Positions 43,784-52,657 of a stretch of DNA of 64,000 bases are shown here, one piece after another. The notes below the pieces were generated by a model, which saw only the letters and a program-made list of their open reading frames with translations, ran no database searches and was not told where the DNA came from. The translations under genes and the position numbers were made by a program. Position 1 is the stretch's first letter. Each line of letters opens with the position of its first letter. Source of the stretch: Marinicrinis sediminis (GTDB taxonomy: Bacteria; Bacillota; Bacilli; Paenibacillales; KCTC-33676); contig NZ_JBHUMM010000043.1 in assembly GCF_042685085.1 (NCBI RefSeq), forward strand, positions 558,001-622,000, written 5' to 3'.

Positions 43784-44545
43784 TTAGTTCCTCCTTCTCC
43801 ATTGCATGGCAAACATCGGAATCGAAAGGGTGCTGTGCACATCTGTCAGCCACTCTTGCAGTTCCTGTTCGATCTTATCTAGTTGTGCCTGATTGTCGTG
43901 CATCAGTTGCGCAGACAGCCGCAGATAGGTATACAGTTGTTGCTTCTGATCGGGATGGTGATGGGTCAGGTCATAGGACATTTGCTCCTCTTCCACAAAT
44001 CCGACTTCCATCAGCTCTGCCCGCAATCGTTGCTTGAGAGAAAATAGGCCTCCGGGTCGAATGCGACGGCGTTCCCGGACAAACAGCGCCGAATAGGCAG
44101 GCAGTGCATCAAAAGCATGACAGGCAATATCCTCTATATCTATGATCCACAAGCTGGCCTGCGGGGTGGTATGACGACGAATCCATTGATATAAATGGGA
44201 TCTGCTCGCAAGGTGATCGATAACGAGCCGGCAAAGAACCGTGTCAAATGGAGCTTCGGGTTGATACGATTCGTAGGTAGTCTGAATAAATTGTAAACGG
44301 TCATGCACATAGGGCAAGGTGTAGGGGTACAATGCCTCGCTCATTTCCAATCCGGTAGCGGTTGCGTTAGGCCTGTCCTTCACTAGCTGAGACAGATAAT
44401 AGCCGTTTCCCGATCCGATTTCTACCAGACGTTTCGGCTTGCGGCTCGTTTCGTCACATCTAAAAAATGATCGCTCTTTCTCAAACAGCAATGAGGTGGT
44501 CAGCTTCAGCATACGGTCAAACCGTTCAGCATTTGTTGTCTCCAT
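43784..44545 (-). CDS. Class I SAM-dependent methyltransferase
   Basis: 253 residues. SAM-binding motif I VEIGSGNGYY (41-50), an acidic post-motif (GLEMSEALYPY), FDTVLCRLVIDHLAS at motif IV and IIDIEDI at motif V. A longer helical C-terminus (LKQRLRAELMEVGF and a His-rich THHHPDQKQQ) may recognise the substrate. It is the first gene of the leftward set, two bases before the isoprenoid-synthase-like gene, and would methylate either the peptide or an isoprenoid. GGGGA precedes the ATG. The substrate is unknown. Confidence 0.85.
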   Translation of the reverse strand: METTNAERFDRMLKLTTSLLFEKERSFFRCDETSRKPKRLVEIGSGNGYYLSQLVKDRPNATATGLEMSEALYPYTLPYVHDRLQFIQTTYESYQPEAPFDTVLCRLVIDHLASRSHLYQWIRRHTTPQASLWIIDIEDIACHAFDALPAYSALFVRERRRIRPGGLFSLKQRLRAELMEVGFVEEEQMSYDLTHHHPDQKQQLYTYLRLSAQLMHDNQAQLDKIEQELQEWLTDVHSTLSIPMFAMQWRRRN

Positions 44546-44683
44546 GAAAATCCCCGCTTTTTCGACATATTGGTAGCCATCGTTCGACAGAATCTATCCC
44601 CATTCTATTATAACTGAGTTTGTTTGTGATAGGAGATTCATGTTAGAAAAACGGGAATCGATGGGGAAGTTTCCAATAAAGGT

Positions 44684-44712
44684 TTGTCCTCTCCTGGAAA
44701 GAAGGTTATAAT
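44684..44712 (+). promoter_or_regulatory. Promoter of the pncA-pncB operon
   Basis: TTGTCC, 17-base spacer, consensus TATAAT. It lies in the divergent region 44546-44786. A TATAAT also occurs on the minus strand at 44612-44607, a possible -10 for the methyltransferase operon without a good -35. Confidence 0.7.
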
Positions 44713-44786
44713 ATACGACAATATCAGAAGGTCTTGTATGTCAATGAGGGCCAACTTATACAGATCGCCAAAGGAGTGAATCGATC

Positions 44787-45326
44787 ATGAAAGCACTGAT
44801 TGTCATTGATTTTACCGTCGATTTTGTGAACGGATCGTTACCGGTCGGAGAACCGGCAGTGGCGATAGAGGATCGGATTTGTGAACTGACCCGCTCGTTT
44901 GTGGATCAGAAGGAGTTTGTCGTCATGGCAGTGGATCTGCATCATGAAAATGACCCCTTTCACCCGGAAACCAGGCTATTCCCGCCACACAATATTAAAG
45001 GATCAGCAGGCAGGGGATTGTTCGGCAAGCTTCAGGACGTGTATGAACAGCACAAAGATCGCATCTATTGGATGGACAAAACCCGTTACAGCGCCTTTAG
45101 CGGAACGGACCTGGAGCTGCAACTCAGATCCAGACAGATTACAGAGCTTCACTTAATCGGTGTCTGCACTGATATCTGTGTCTTGCACACGGCGGTCGAT
45201 GCTTATAATAAGGGATTTCAAGTGGTGGTGCATGCGGATGCGGTGGCAAGCTTTGACCAGGCTGGTCATGAGTGGTCTCTGAGACATGTGGAATCAACGC
45301 TTGGCGGTCAGGTAACGGGCAAGTAA
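44787..45326 (+). CDS. pncA: Nicotinamidase (isochorismatase family)
   Basis: 179 residues. It hydrolyses nicotinamide to nicotinate. The catalytic triad is recognisable: Asp in LIVIDFTVDFV, Lys in MDKTRYSAF, and Cys in GVCTDICVLHT. A metal site is suggested by VDLHHENDPFHPET. ATG 44787 follows AAAGGAGTGA. The gene for the next enzyme in the pathway follows after 30 bases, which supports the assignment over other isochorismatase hydrolases. Confidence 0.92.
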   Translation: MKALIVIDFTVDFVNGSLPVGEPAVAIEDRICELTRSFVDQKEFVVMAVDLHHENDPFHPETRLFPPHNIKGSAGRGLFGKLQDVYEQHKDRIYWMDKTRYSAFSGTDLELQLRSRQITELHLIGVCTDICVLHTAVDAYNKGFQVVVHADAVASFDQAGHEWSLRHVESTLGGQVTGK

Positions 45327-45356
45327 GACGAACTTACGAGAGCGGAGGCATGCAGG

Positions 45357-46820
45357 ATGACGACAATTCCAGCCCTTCATACAGACAAATATCAGATCAA
45401 TATGATGTACGCACATTGGAAACAGGGTACGCACCGGCGAAAAGCGGTTTTCGAACTGTTTTTTCGTAAACTTCCTTTCGGCAACGGGTATGCGGTCAGT
45501 GCCGGACTCGAGCGTGTACTGGCATATGTGACCCAAGTGCGCTTCACAGAGGAAGAAATTGATTTTTTGCGCACACAGCCTGAGCAATATGACGAAGCAT
45601 TCCTGGAAGCACTTAGGAACTGGTCGTTCACCGGCAACATACACGCTGTACCGGAGGGAACACTGGTGTTTCCAAGTGAGCCCATCCTGCGGGTGGAGGG
45701 CGAGATATTTGAGGCGCAGTTGATCGAGACCGCGATTTTAAATGTCGTCAATTATCAGACTCTGGTGGCGACAAAAGCATCTCGTATTAGACGAACCGCG
45801 ATTCAGGATACTTTTCTTGAATTTGGCACCCGTCGAGCACATGAAGAATCCGCCGCCATTTGGGGAACGAGAGCGGCTTATATTGCCGGTTTTGCGGGCA
45901 CTTCAAATGTAGCGGCTGGCATGAAATTTCAAATCCCGGTTAGTGGTACCCATGCGCATGCCTGGGTGCAGGATCATGATTCTGAGCTGGAGGCTTTTCG
46001 GGCATTCGTTCAAGCGCTTCCGGATCAGGCTGTTTTACTCGTCGATACGTATGACACGCTGAAAAGCGGGGTTCCAAATGCCATTCAGGTAGGAAAAGAA
46101 CTGGAGGCTCAAGGCCGTCAGCTCAAAGCCATTCGACTGGACAGCGGAGACATGGCGTACCTGTCCGTAGAAGCCAGAAAAATGCTCGATCAGGCAAATA
46201 TGCAGCATGTGAAGATTATTGCATCCAATGATCTGGATGAACACACCATTCTGAATCTGTGTGCGCAAGGGGCGAAGATCGATGTATGGGGCGTGGGAAC
46301 GAAGTTGATTACCGCTTACGATCAACCAGCCCTTGGCGGCGTATACAAACTGGCAGCCAGAGAGGTGGACGGTGGTTATGTCCCTTCAATCAAAATATCC
46401 GGGAATCCGGAGAAGATATCCAATCCCGGTATCAAGAAGTTATACAGGCTCATTGATCGCAAGAGTGGAAAAGCCATTGCAGATTACATGGCACTGGCAC
46501 ATGAACAGCACATCGAACAGCAACAGCCGGTCAAGCTCTTTCATCCTACCTATCCCTTCATGTCCAAAAATATTTCCGATTATGAGGCGATTGCTCTGCT
46601 TCAGCCTGTAATGGAAAATGGAGTATGCATTTACGACCTGCCATCACTCGAGGAAATACGTGCCTATCATGAGCAGCAGCTTGCCCAGTTTTGGCCGGAA
46701 TATACCCGGCAGCTCAATCCGGAGCATTTCCGCGTGAGCTTGAGTCAGGAAGCTTATGACCTGAAGATGAACTTGATTGAAAAGTATCAGCATCGTGAAA
46801 CAGGATATACAGATAAATAG
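45357..46820 (+). CDS. pncB: Nicotinate phosphoribosyltransferase
   Basis: 487 residues. It joins nicotinate to PRPP to give nicotinate mononucleotide in NAD salvage. Family segments: LHTDKYQINMMYAHW at the N-terminus, TFLEFGTRRAHEESAAIWGTRAAYIAGF, the active-site His in SGTHAHAWV, the phosphate-binding IRLDSGDMAYLS, and ASNDLDEHTI. It works with PncA encoded just upstream. A terminator follows at 46847. Confidence 0.95.
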   Translation: MTTIPALHTDKYQINMMYAHWKQGTHRRKAVFELFFRKLPFGNGYAVSAGLERVLAYVTQVRFTEEEIDFLRTQPEQYDEAFLEALRNWSFTGNIHAVPEGTLVFPSEPILRVEGEIFEAQLIETAILNVVNYQTLVATKASRIRRTAIQDTFLEFGTRRAHEESAAIWGTRAAYIAGFAGTSNVAAGMKFQIPVSGTHAHAWVQDHDSELEAFRAFVQALPDQAVLLVDTYDTLKSGVPNAIQVGKELEAQGRQLKAIRLDSGDMAYLSVEARKMLDQANMQHVKIIASNDLDEHTILNLCAQGAKIDVWGVGTKLITAYDQPALGGVYKLAAREVDGGYVPSIKISGNPEKISNPGIKKLYRLIDRKSGKAIADYMALAHEQHIEQQQPVKLFHPTYPFMSKNISDYEAIALLQPVMENGVCIYDLPSLEEIRAYHEQQLAQFWPEYTRQLNPEHFRVSLSQEAYDLKMNLIEKYQHRETGYTDK

Positions 46821-46846
46821 GAAGTGTTCTCATATATGCTGTCAGG

Positions 46847-46873
46847 CCCGGATCGATAGATCCGGGTCTTTTG
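46847..46873 (+). terminator. Intrinsic terminator after pncB
   Basis: Stem CCCGGATC/GATCCGGG with GATA loop, followed by TCTTTTGC. Confidence 0.8.
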
Positions 46874-46968
46874 CATGTCCATCTAAAAAAATGGTAGGGG
46901 CAGATCTTCCTATCAAACATGCAGGCAATCGACCTTAAGAATGATGTCGAATCACCTAAAGAATAGCT

Positions 46969-47015
46969 AAAAAAAGATAGATATCCGTCTTTTTTTGTCG
47001 TTTTGTCAGTATAAT
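46969..47015 (+). promoter_or_regulatory. Putative promoter of the eCIS operon with an A/T hairpin
   Basis: A consensus TATAAT lies at 47010-47015, 97 bases before the first eCIS gene, but no good -35. The place where it should be is occupied by an inverted repeat AAAAAAAGA (46969-46977) and TCTTTTTTT (46988-46996). This could be an operator, or a sign of an alternative sigma factor or activator. Confidence 0.45.
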
Positions 47016-47111
47016 GTGGGTAGTTGTATGAAGATGATCACAATTAACGTCATTTGCAAAATCGCCGTGATCTTGCATGATCCGCTTTTTTATTGTAAAT
47101 GGAGGGGGAAA

Positions 47112-49370
47112 ATGCTGAAAAATTCTGTAGATCGTATTCATTCATCGCATGACGATCTGCTACATCATTCGGTAAATGCTTATCAGCATATAGGTGAATA
47201 CATCGCAGATCAATTACAACGTATTGACTTATACATACAGAAACAACTGGATTTGTTTCAGGCCAGACAGCAAGATCCCGCCATGGATCAGTGGAAAGGC
47301 CTGATTATTACAGAAGAAGAGGTTCAGCAGCTCATGGCTTCAGGCAACCAGAACGCATTCATCCATCCCTTGGATGAACCGATTCAGGAACTGGAGCAGG
47401 CTATGGAAAAGAGACTGCTTGCCAGTGAGCATCAGCATATCCAATTGCCCGTCCTGTCGCTTCTCAGACGAATGGAAGCAGACGACGTGCAGGAAGCAGC
47501 CTTATGGATCAGCCTGGCGATGGAAGTGGATCGCAAGTATGAGAAGCTGTATGCCTACCTACAGGATGATGTGACCTGCAAGTACCCGACGATCGGTCTT
47601 GTGGTTCAGTTGATGGGCGGGTTCGTCTCGGCTTCGCGACTGCGACAGCTATTTGATCCGCATCACCCTTTTGTCGAGATGATGTTTGCAATCGGCAAGG
47701 AATGGTCCGATGCCAGTGTACCTTTTTTGGCTCGACCATTACGGATGGATGAACGCATGATCGACTACTGTTTGTCCGGTGAGGTTCCAGTATCGCTGGA
47801 GCGAAACGGCATATCAGTCGAGTTCTATGAGCAGATCAATCAGCCAGATACGATGGACGACGTGCAACAGCAGATCCATCACATGGCTCTTGCAGCTTAT
47901 AAGGACGAGACTTTCCCGAGACAGCTTTATCTGGAGGGAGAAGCAGGATCAGGGAAAAGGGAGCGTGTGCGTCAGTTTTGCAGTCAGCTCGGCAAGACAT
48001 GCGTACATGTCAACCTTCCCAGATTGGTGCAGACGCTGCTGAAAAGCGAAGAATCCGTCGAAGAAATCTGGTCGTTATGCTTTCGGGAAGCGAGGCTTCA
48101 TTCGGCTGTGCTATGCATCGAACGGCTGGAATTGCTATTCGAGGATCAACCCTATCGCAAACAGTTGAGAGAGGAACTGCTTTTTCGATTGAAACAGGAG
48201 AAGACCTTTGTCTTTCTTCTCTCTACGGAAAGCTGGAAGAGCACATATGCCCTCGATCCGCCTCAATGGCTCCAGATCAAACTGCGATTGCCGAATGAAA
48301 CGGAAAGGCTTGAAATATGGGAGTCTGCGATTATCCCGTACCGATTGTCTTCTACGCTATCGATCGGAACGATGGCCAGTCAGTTCAAGCTTTATCCCGG
48401 CCAAATTCGTGCCGCTCTCAAAAAAGCCGAACAATCTATGACATGGCAGTACCCTGGTGAGGAGCAACTAGAAATCAGCTCGTCCATGCTGGTTGAAGCA
48501 TGCTACGCGCAGGTCAGCCATCGACTGAATGAAAAAGCCGTCCGCCTGCATCCGAATTATACGTGGGAGGACCTGATCTTGCCTGATCATCAAAAAGATC
48601 AGATCTATCAGGCTACGATACATATGAAATACCGCCATATCGTGTATGGCCAATGGGGATTTGGAGACAAGCTCTCATATGGAAAGGGCATCAGTATATT
48701 ATGTGCAGGACCTCCAGGCACAGGAAAGACGATGTCGGCAGAAGTCATCGCCAATGAGCTTGATCTACAGATTTATAAGATTGATGTCTCCCAAATGATG
48801 AGCAAATACATTGGTGAGACAGAGAAAAATATTCATACGATCTTTGAAGAAGCGAAGCGCAGCCAGGCTATTTTGTTTTTTGACGAGGCGGATACCCTGT
48901 TCGGCAAGCGGACAGATGTGAAAGACTCACATGACCGTTATGCGAATGTTGAGACCGCTTACCTGCTGCAAAAGATGGAAGAGTATGAGGGGATTACAAT
49001 TCTGTCCACGAACTTGCTTCAAAATATTGACGAGGCATTTATGCGACGTATTCAATATGTCGTGAAGTTTCCTTTCCCTGACGCTGCATATCGGGCCCAG
49101 ATATGGGAATCCATGCTTCGTGGCAAGGCTCCCTTGCATGAAGATATTGATGTGGATCTGTTGGGTGAAAAATTCGAAATTGCTGGTGGAAATATTAAGA
49201 ATATCGTGCTGGGGGCCGCCTTTCTTGCTGCAGCAACGTCGTCCGCGATTTCGATGAAGCATCTCGTTCAATCTGCAAGAAATGAATTGACCAAAACCGG
49301 AAAAATCTTTTCCTTCGATGACTTCAAGGAATATCTGGAAGAGCGTACCGCTATCAGAGAGGGAGGATGA
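47112..49370 (+). CDS. eCIS AAA+ ATPase (Pvc15/Afp15-like)
   Basis: 752 residues. An all-helical N-terminus (1-200) is followed by a degenerate first AAA module with GEAGSGKR at 276 and by a canonical C-terminal AAA+ domain: Walker A GPPGTGKTMS at 533, Walker B FFDEAD with Asp591/Glu592, sensor STN and arginine-finger region FMRRIQYVVKFPFPD. ATPases of this kind are conserved in extracellular contractile injection systems and are thought to act in assembly. The ATG at 47112 follows GGAGGGGG; the upstream frame to 46995 has no ribosome site. First gene of the operon; its stop overlaps the next start region. Confidence 0.9.
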   Translation: MLKNSVDRIHSSHDDLLHHSVNAYQHIGEYIADQLQRIDLYIQKQLDLFQARQQDPAMDQWKGLIITEEEVQQLMASGNQNAFIHPLDEPIQELEQAMEKRLLASEHQHIQLPVLSLLRRMEADDVQEAALWISLAMEVDRKYEKLYAYLQDDVTCKYPTIGLVVQLMGGFVSASRLRQLFDPHHPFVEMMFAIGKEWSDASVPFLARPLRMDERMIDYCLSGEVPVSLERNGISVEFYEQINQPDTMDDVQQQIHHMALAAYKDETFPRQLYLEGEAGSGKRERVRQFCSQLGKTCVHVNLPRLVQTLLKSEESVEEIWSLCFREARLHSAVLCIERLELLFEDQPYRKQLREELLFRLKQEKTFVFLLSTESWKSTYALDPPQWLQIKLRLPNETERLEIWESAIIPYRLSSTLSIGTMASQFKLYPGQIRAALKKAEQSMTWQYPGEEQLEISSSMLVEACYAQVSHRLNEKAVRLHPNYTWEDLILPDHQKDQIYQATIHMKYRHIVYGQWGFGDKLSYGKGISILCAGPPGTGKTMSAEVIANELDLQIYKIDVSQMMSKYIGETEKNIHTIFEEAKRSQAILFFDEADTLFGKRTDVKDSHDRYANVETAYLLQKMEEYEGITILSTNLLQNIDEAFMRRIQYVVKFPFPDAAYRAQIWESMLRGKAPLHEDIDVDLLGEKFEIAGGNIKNIVLGAAFLAAATSSAISMKHLVQSARNELTKTGKIFSFDDFKEYLEERTAIREGG

Positions 49371-49372
49371 CC

Positions 49373-49939
49373 ATGGGAAATACAAATGCGATCTCGGATG
49401 CGGGTCTGACGCTGATCGAGCTGCTAAGGGAAAAAATGGTGCCCGACCCGATCGTCCAGCCTGAATATATCGGTCTCGGCACCCCTGCAGATCCGGGAGA
49501 TTTGAATCTGCTGCTGTTTCTGTACAATGTGACGGACAGTGAGAGCAGATCCAATGAAATGATTGCTGACGCGAGAGGAAGCCTGCAATATCCGCCGCTT
49601 GAAATCAATCTTCATTTTCTGCTTACGGCATTCTCTAGCGCGGATGCGAAATCGAAGATGCTCGATGAACACCGCATGATGGGCAAAGCGATGCAAGTGC
49701 TCTATGATCACTCTGCCATTCGCGGTGCTGCACTCAAGGGAACCTTGCTGCAGAACAATGAAGAATTGCGGGTACGGAAGGAAGACATGCCCATGGAAGG
49801 GTTGCAAAATATCTGGAACTTTTCAGATACTCCTTTTCGACTGTTTGTTCCTTATATCGCCGGACCCATACGAATTGAATCCACTCGCACGAAAGCCGTC
49901 AAGCGGGTGACACGTACCGATTTTACGGTACAGGGGTAG
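49373..49939 (+). CDS. eCIS cap/terminator protein (DUF4255, Pvc16-like N-terminal domain)
   Basis: 188 residues matching the DUF4255 pattern: NAISDAGLTLIELLREKM, GLGTPADPGDLNLLLFLYNV, PPLEINLHFLLTAFSS and EDMPMEGLQNIWNFSDTPFRLFVPY. In Photorhabdus PVC and Serratia AFP the corresponding protein caps the tube at the end distal to the baseplate. ATG 49373 is six bases after GGGAGG; ATG 49367, which overlaps the ATPase stop as ATGA, is an alternative and adds two residues. Confidence 0.88.
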   Translation: MGNTNAISDAGLTLIELLREKMVPDPIVQPEYIGLGTPADPGDLNLLLFLYNVTDSESRSNEMIADARGSLQYPPLEINLHFLLTAFSSADAKSKMLDEHRMMGKAMQVLYDHSAIRGAALKGTLLQNNEELRVRKEDMPMEGLQNIWNFSDTPFRLFVPYIAGPIRIESTRTKAVKRVTRTDFTVQG

Positions 49940-49948
49940 GAGGAGACG

Positions 49949-50770
49949 ATGCAGACAGGCAGACAATCGCGTTTTGGACAAGCGGCCGGCATCATCCTTC
50001 CCTTGGTGGACGGGTATACGGGTAGACCACCAGCCTTGCGGCAGCTCACGGTGTGCTTGAATGGCGTTTCAGTCAAGCCGCTATGCAAGCCTGACGGGCA
50101 TATGCTGCTGATGGATGTGCCCGCCGGCACGTATTCGCTCGAAGTATCCTCTCTCTTCTATTTGCCAGCCGAGATGCATGTGCAGGTTGAAACCGATGGA
50201 CATCCCGTCTATGCTACTCCCCTGATTCTCAAGCCGCATTCGGCTTATCCGTTTCCATCGGGTGCTGCTCTGATTCGAGGCAGCTTGGCAAAACGGTTCA
50301 GAGAAGGTTCCGCAAAGACGGATGACCCATCTGCCCCTCCCTTGATTCGAGGGGCGGTGCAAAGTGAATCTTCGGCCAAGGCCAGATTGTCACAGGTCAA
50401 GGCTGAAAAAGGGACACAATTGGTGAAATTTACTGAATTGTTAGGCAATATCATCGTGGGAGAGCCGGTTTTGCTCAAAAGCAGGAAAAAAAACGCTCAC
50501 GAAGTCATTCGAATCGTGAAATGGATGGAAGAGGAAGAGGGCTACCTGCTAGCGGAGCCGTTGGAGCATGAGTATGAGCGCGGGTCGCTTGTATACGCGG
50601 TCGTGGAAACGACGGAGAATGAGCGGGGAGAATTTGTCCTTCCTTTTCGGGGGCCGCTAGGCAGAGATTGTGTCATCCAGGTCACCGTTGAACAGGATCA
50701 AAAAGTGGAGTACGAACGGGAGGTGAGAGTAACCGGACAAGAGACTGTCATGTTAGGCAGGATAGACTAG
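49949..50770 (+). CDS. eCIS-associated protein of unknown function, beta-sandwich-like
   Basis: 273 residues. The N-terminal 95 residues resemble a carboxypeptidase-regulatory or Ig-like sandwich (RQLTVCLNGVSVKPLCKPDGHMLLMDVPAGTYSLEV in short strands). A linker with two similar segments follows (AALIRGSLAKRF and PPLIRGAVQSES), then a second beta-rich domain to the end (ERGEFVLPFRGPLG and EREVRVTG). No signal peptide. It sits between the cap and sheath genes, nine bases after the first, with a GGAGGAGA ribosome site. Related genes next to DUF4255 occur in other eCIS loci, but I cannot name its function. A cap accessory or surface protein is possible. Confidence 0.65.
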   Translation: MQTGRQSRFGQAAGIILPLVDGYTGRPPALRQLTVCLNGVSVKPLCKPDGHMLLMDVPAGTYSLEVSSLFYLPAEMHVQVETDGHPVYATPLILKPHSAYPFPSGAALIRGSLAKRFREGSAKTDDPSAPPLIRGAVQSESSAKARLSQVKAEKGTQLVKFTELLGNIIVGEPVLLKSRKKNAHEVIRIVKWMEEEEGYLLAEPLEHEYERGSLVYAVVETTENERGEFVLPFRGPLGRDCVIQVTVEQDQKVEYEREVRVTGQETVMLGRID

Positions 50771-50834
50771 TTAATCATCAAGCGATCAATAGAAAGGAGG
50801 AACTGGTTTCAGGATAACTTGGAACCGGGGAAAC

Positions 50835-52592
50835 ATGGCTGAATATTTATCGCCTGGAGTGTATGTTGAAGAGTTTGACAGTGGCTCCGTACCGATGGAG
50901 GGTGTAAGCACAAGTACCGTAGGTTTTATAGGTGTGGCTCAAAAAGGACCAACGGAGGGGTTGCCGCTGCTGATTACCAGCTTTGCTGATTTTCAGCGTT
51001 ATTACGGATCTTATCTCTCTCAAAATGCATTCGGGGAATATCGTTATCTCGCCTATGCCGTCGATCATTTCTTTTTAAACGGGGGCTCTCGCTGTTATGT
51101 TATGCGTGTCGCGCCAGGGGATGCCAAACCGTCTGCCAATGATCAGACCGTTCTTCATTTTACCGCTAAAAATCCGGGTGTATGGGGAGATCAGATTCGC
51201 GTCGCTGTCGCACCAGCTTCCAAAGCGAAAACCCAAATCCTGGCGATCGAAGGAGAAGCTTCGCAAGAGGGTGAGGCTGCATCGGCCAGCCGTTCTTATC
51301 GGGTTAAATCAACGGCCGGGTTTGAAGTGGATGATGTAGTCGTCTTCTCTGATGGCGAACAGAAGCAATATCGCAAGGTTGTCAAGGCGCAAGATTCCAT
51401 CTTGGAGCTGGATCAGCCGCTAGAGGGCGGAGATGCGGTCATCGATGCCAATCTGCTTCCGCAGAAGGTGCTGAGAACCTGTGAACTGGAAGTCAATGTG
51501 CTATGCGGTGATGAGGTGGAAACGTATGAGAACTGTTCCTTGAACGGTGCATCTGCCAACCATATCACGAAGATCCTGAGTCGTTCCAATCTTGTGCTTG
51601 TAGAGGATCACAGCAGTGAAGCGGGGCAAGAGGAAGTCGTCTCTCCGTTCGCGCTGATTGCGGGCGACAAGAAAGACGCTGCATCCTACACGATTGCACT
51701 TTCAGGTGGAAGCGACGGTTCGGTTTCATCGCTCTCTCCGGCTGATTTCATGGGTGAGGATCGTGGACCTGGCAAGCGGACAGGCATTCAGGCTTATATT
51801 GACAATGATGTGGTCAGCATCATGGCTGTCCCGGGCGTCACTGATGCCAACGTTCAACTGGCGCTTGTTGCCCATTGTGAGAATCTGAAGAGCCGGTTTG
51901 CGATTCTGGATATCCCGCGGGACAAGACCAAAGTAGCAGATGTAAATACACATCGGGACATTTTCGATTCCCAGTATGCGGCCCTTTACAATCCGTGGCT
52001 GCAAGTATTTGATCCACTGGAAAAACGCAGCATTTTCATCCCGCCGTCTGGTTCCATGGCCGGTATCTACGCCCGTTCCGATCAGTCGAGAGGGGTACAG
52101 AAGGCGCCTGCGAACGAAGTGGTCAGAGGCTGTACTGGACTGGATTGTCAGTATAACAATGGTGAGCAGGATATTTTGAACCCGCGCGGCGTAAACTTGA
52201 TTCGGGCTTTTTCCGGACAAGGGATTCGAGTGTGGGGAGCGAGAACGACTTCTTCCAACGGACTGTGGAAGTACATCAACGTACGCAGACTGTTTATTTT
52301 CGTGGAAGAATCGATCAAAGCCGGCACCAACTGGGTCGTATTCGAACCAAACGACGAAATGTTGTGGGCACGGGTAAATCGGACGATTGAAGCCTTCCTG
52401 ACACGGATCTGGAGAGACGGCGCCCTGATGGGAAGCAGCGCTAGCGAAGCATTCTTTGTCAATATCGGCAGATCCACCATGACACAGGACGATATCGACA
52501 ACGGACGACTGATCTGTGAAATCGGGATTGCACCTGTGAAGCCAGCTGAATTCGTCATTTTCCGGATTACACAAAAAACGAACGAAGAATAA
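50835..52592 (+). CDS. Contractile tail sheath protein
   Basis: 585 residues. The N-terminal signature YLSPGVYVEEFDSGSVPMEG and the segment VGFIGVAQKGP are typical of phage and eCIS sheaths. The C-terminal subtilisin-like and attachment part contains YNNGEQDILNPRGVNLIRAF, WKYINVRRLFIFVEESI and VNIGRSTMTQDDIDNGRLICEIGIAPVKPAEFV, which form the interlocking strands that drive contraction. The ATG has only a moderate CCGGGGA site. A stronger AAGGAGG lies about 40 bases upstream without a start codon in a suitable place. Only one sheath gene is present, whereas PVC loci have three. Confidence 0.95.
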   Translation: MAEYLSPGVYVEEFDSGSVPMEGVSTSTVGFIGVAQKGPTEGLPLLITSFADFQRYYGSYLSQNAFGEYRYLAYAVDHFFLNGGSRCYVMRVAPGDAKPSANDQTVLHFTAKNPGVWGDQIRVAVAPASKAKTQILAIEGEASQEGEAASASRSYRVKSTAGFEVDDVVVFSDGEQKQYRKVVKAQDSILELDQPLEGGDAVIDANLLPQKVLRTCELEVNVLCGDEVETYENCSLNGASANHITKILSRSNLVLVEDHSSEAGQEEVVSPFALIAGDKKDAASYTIALSGGSDGSVSSLSPADFMGEDRGPGKRTGIQAYIDNDVVSIMAVPGVTDANVQLALVAHCENLKSRFAILDIPRDKTKVADVNTHRDIFDSQYAALYNPWLQVFDPLEKRSIFIPPSGSMAGIYARSDQSRGVQKAPANEVVRGCTGLDCQYNNGEQDILNPRGVNLIRAFSGQGIRVWGARTTSSNGLWKYINVRRLFIFVEESIKAGTNWVVFEPNDEMLWARVNRTIEAFLTRIWRDGALMGSSASEAFFVNIGRSTMTQDDIDNGRLICEIGIAPVKPAEFVIFRITQKTNEE

Positions 52593-52657
52593 TCGCGAGC
52601 TTACATAGCGACTGAGCAACAATCACAATTTAGATTGATGGGGAAAGGAGAACATCG

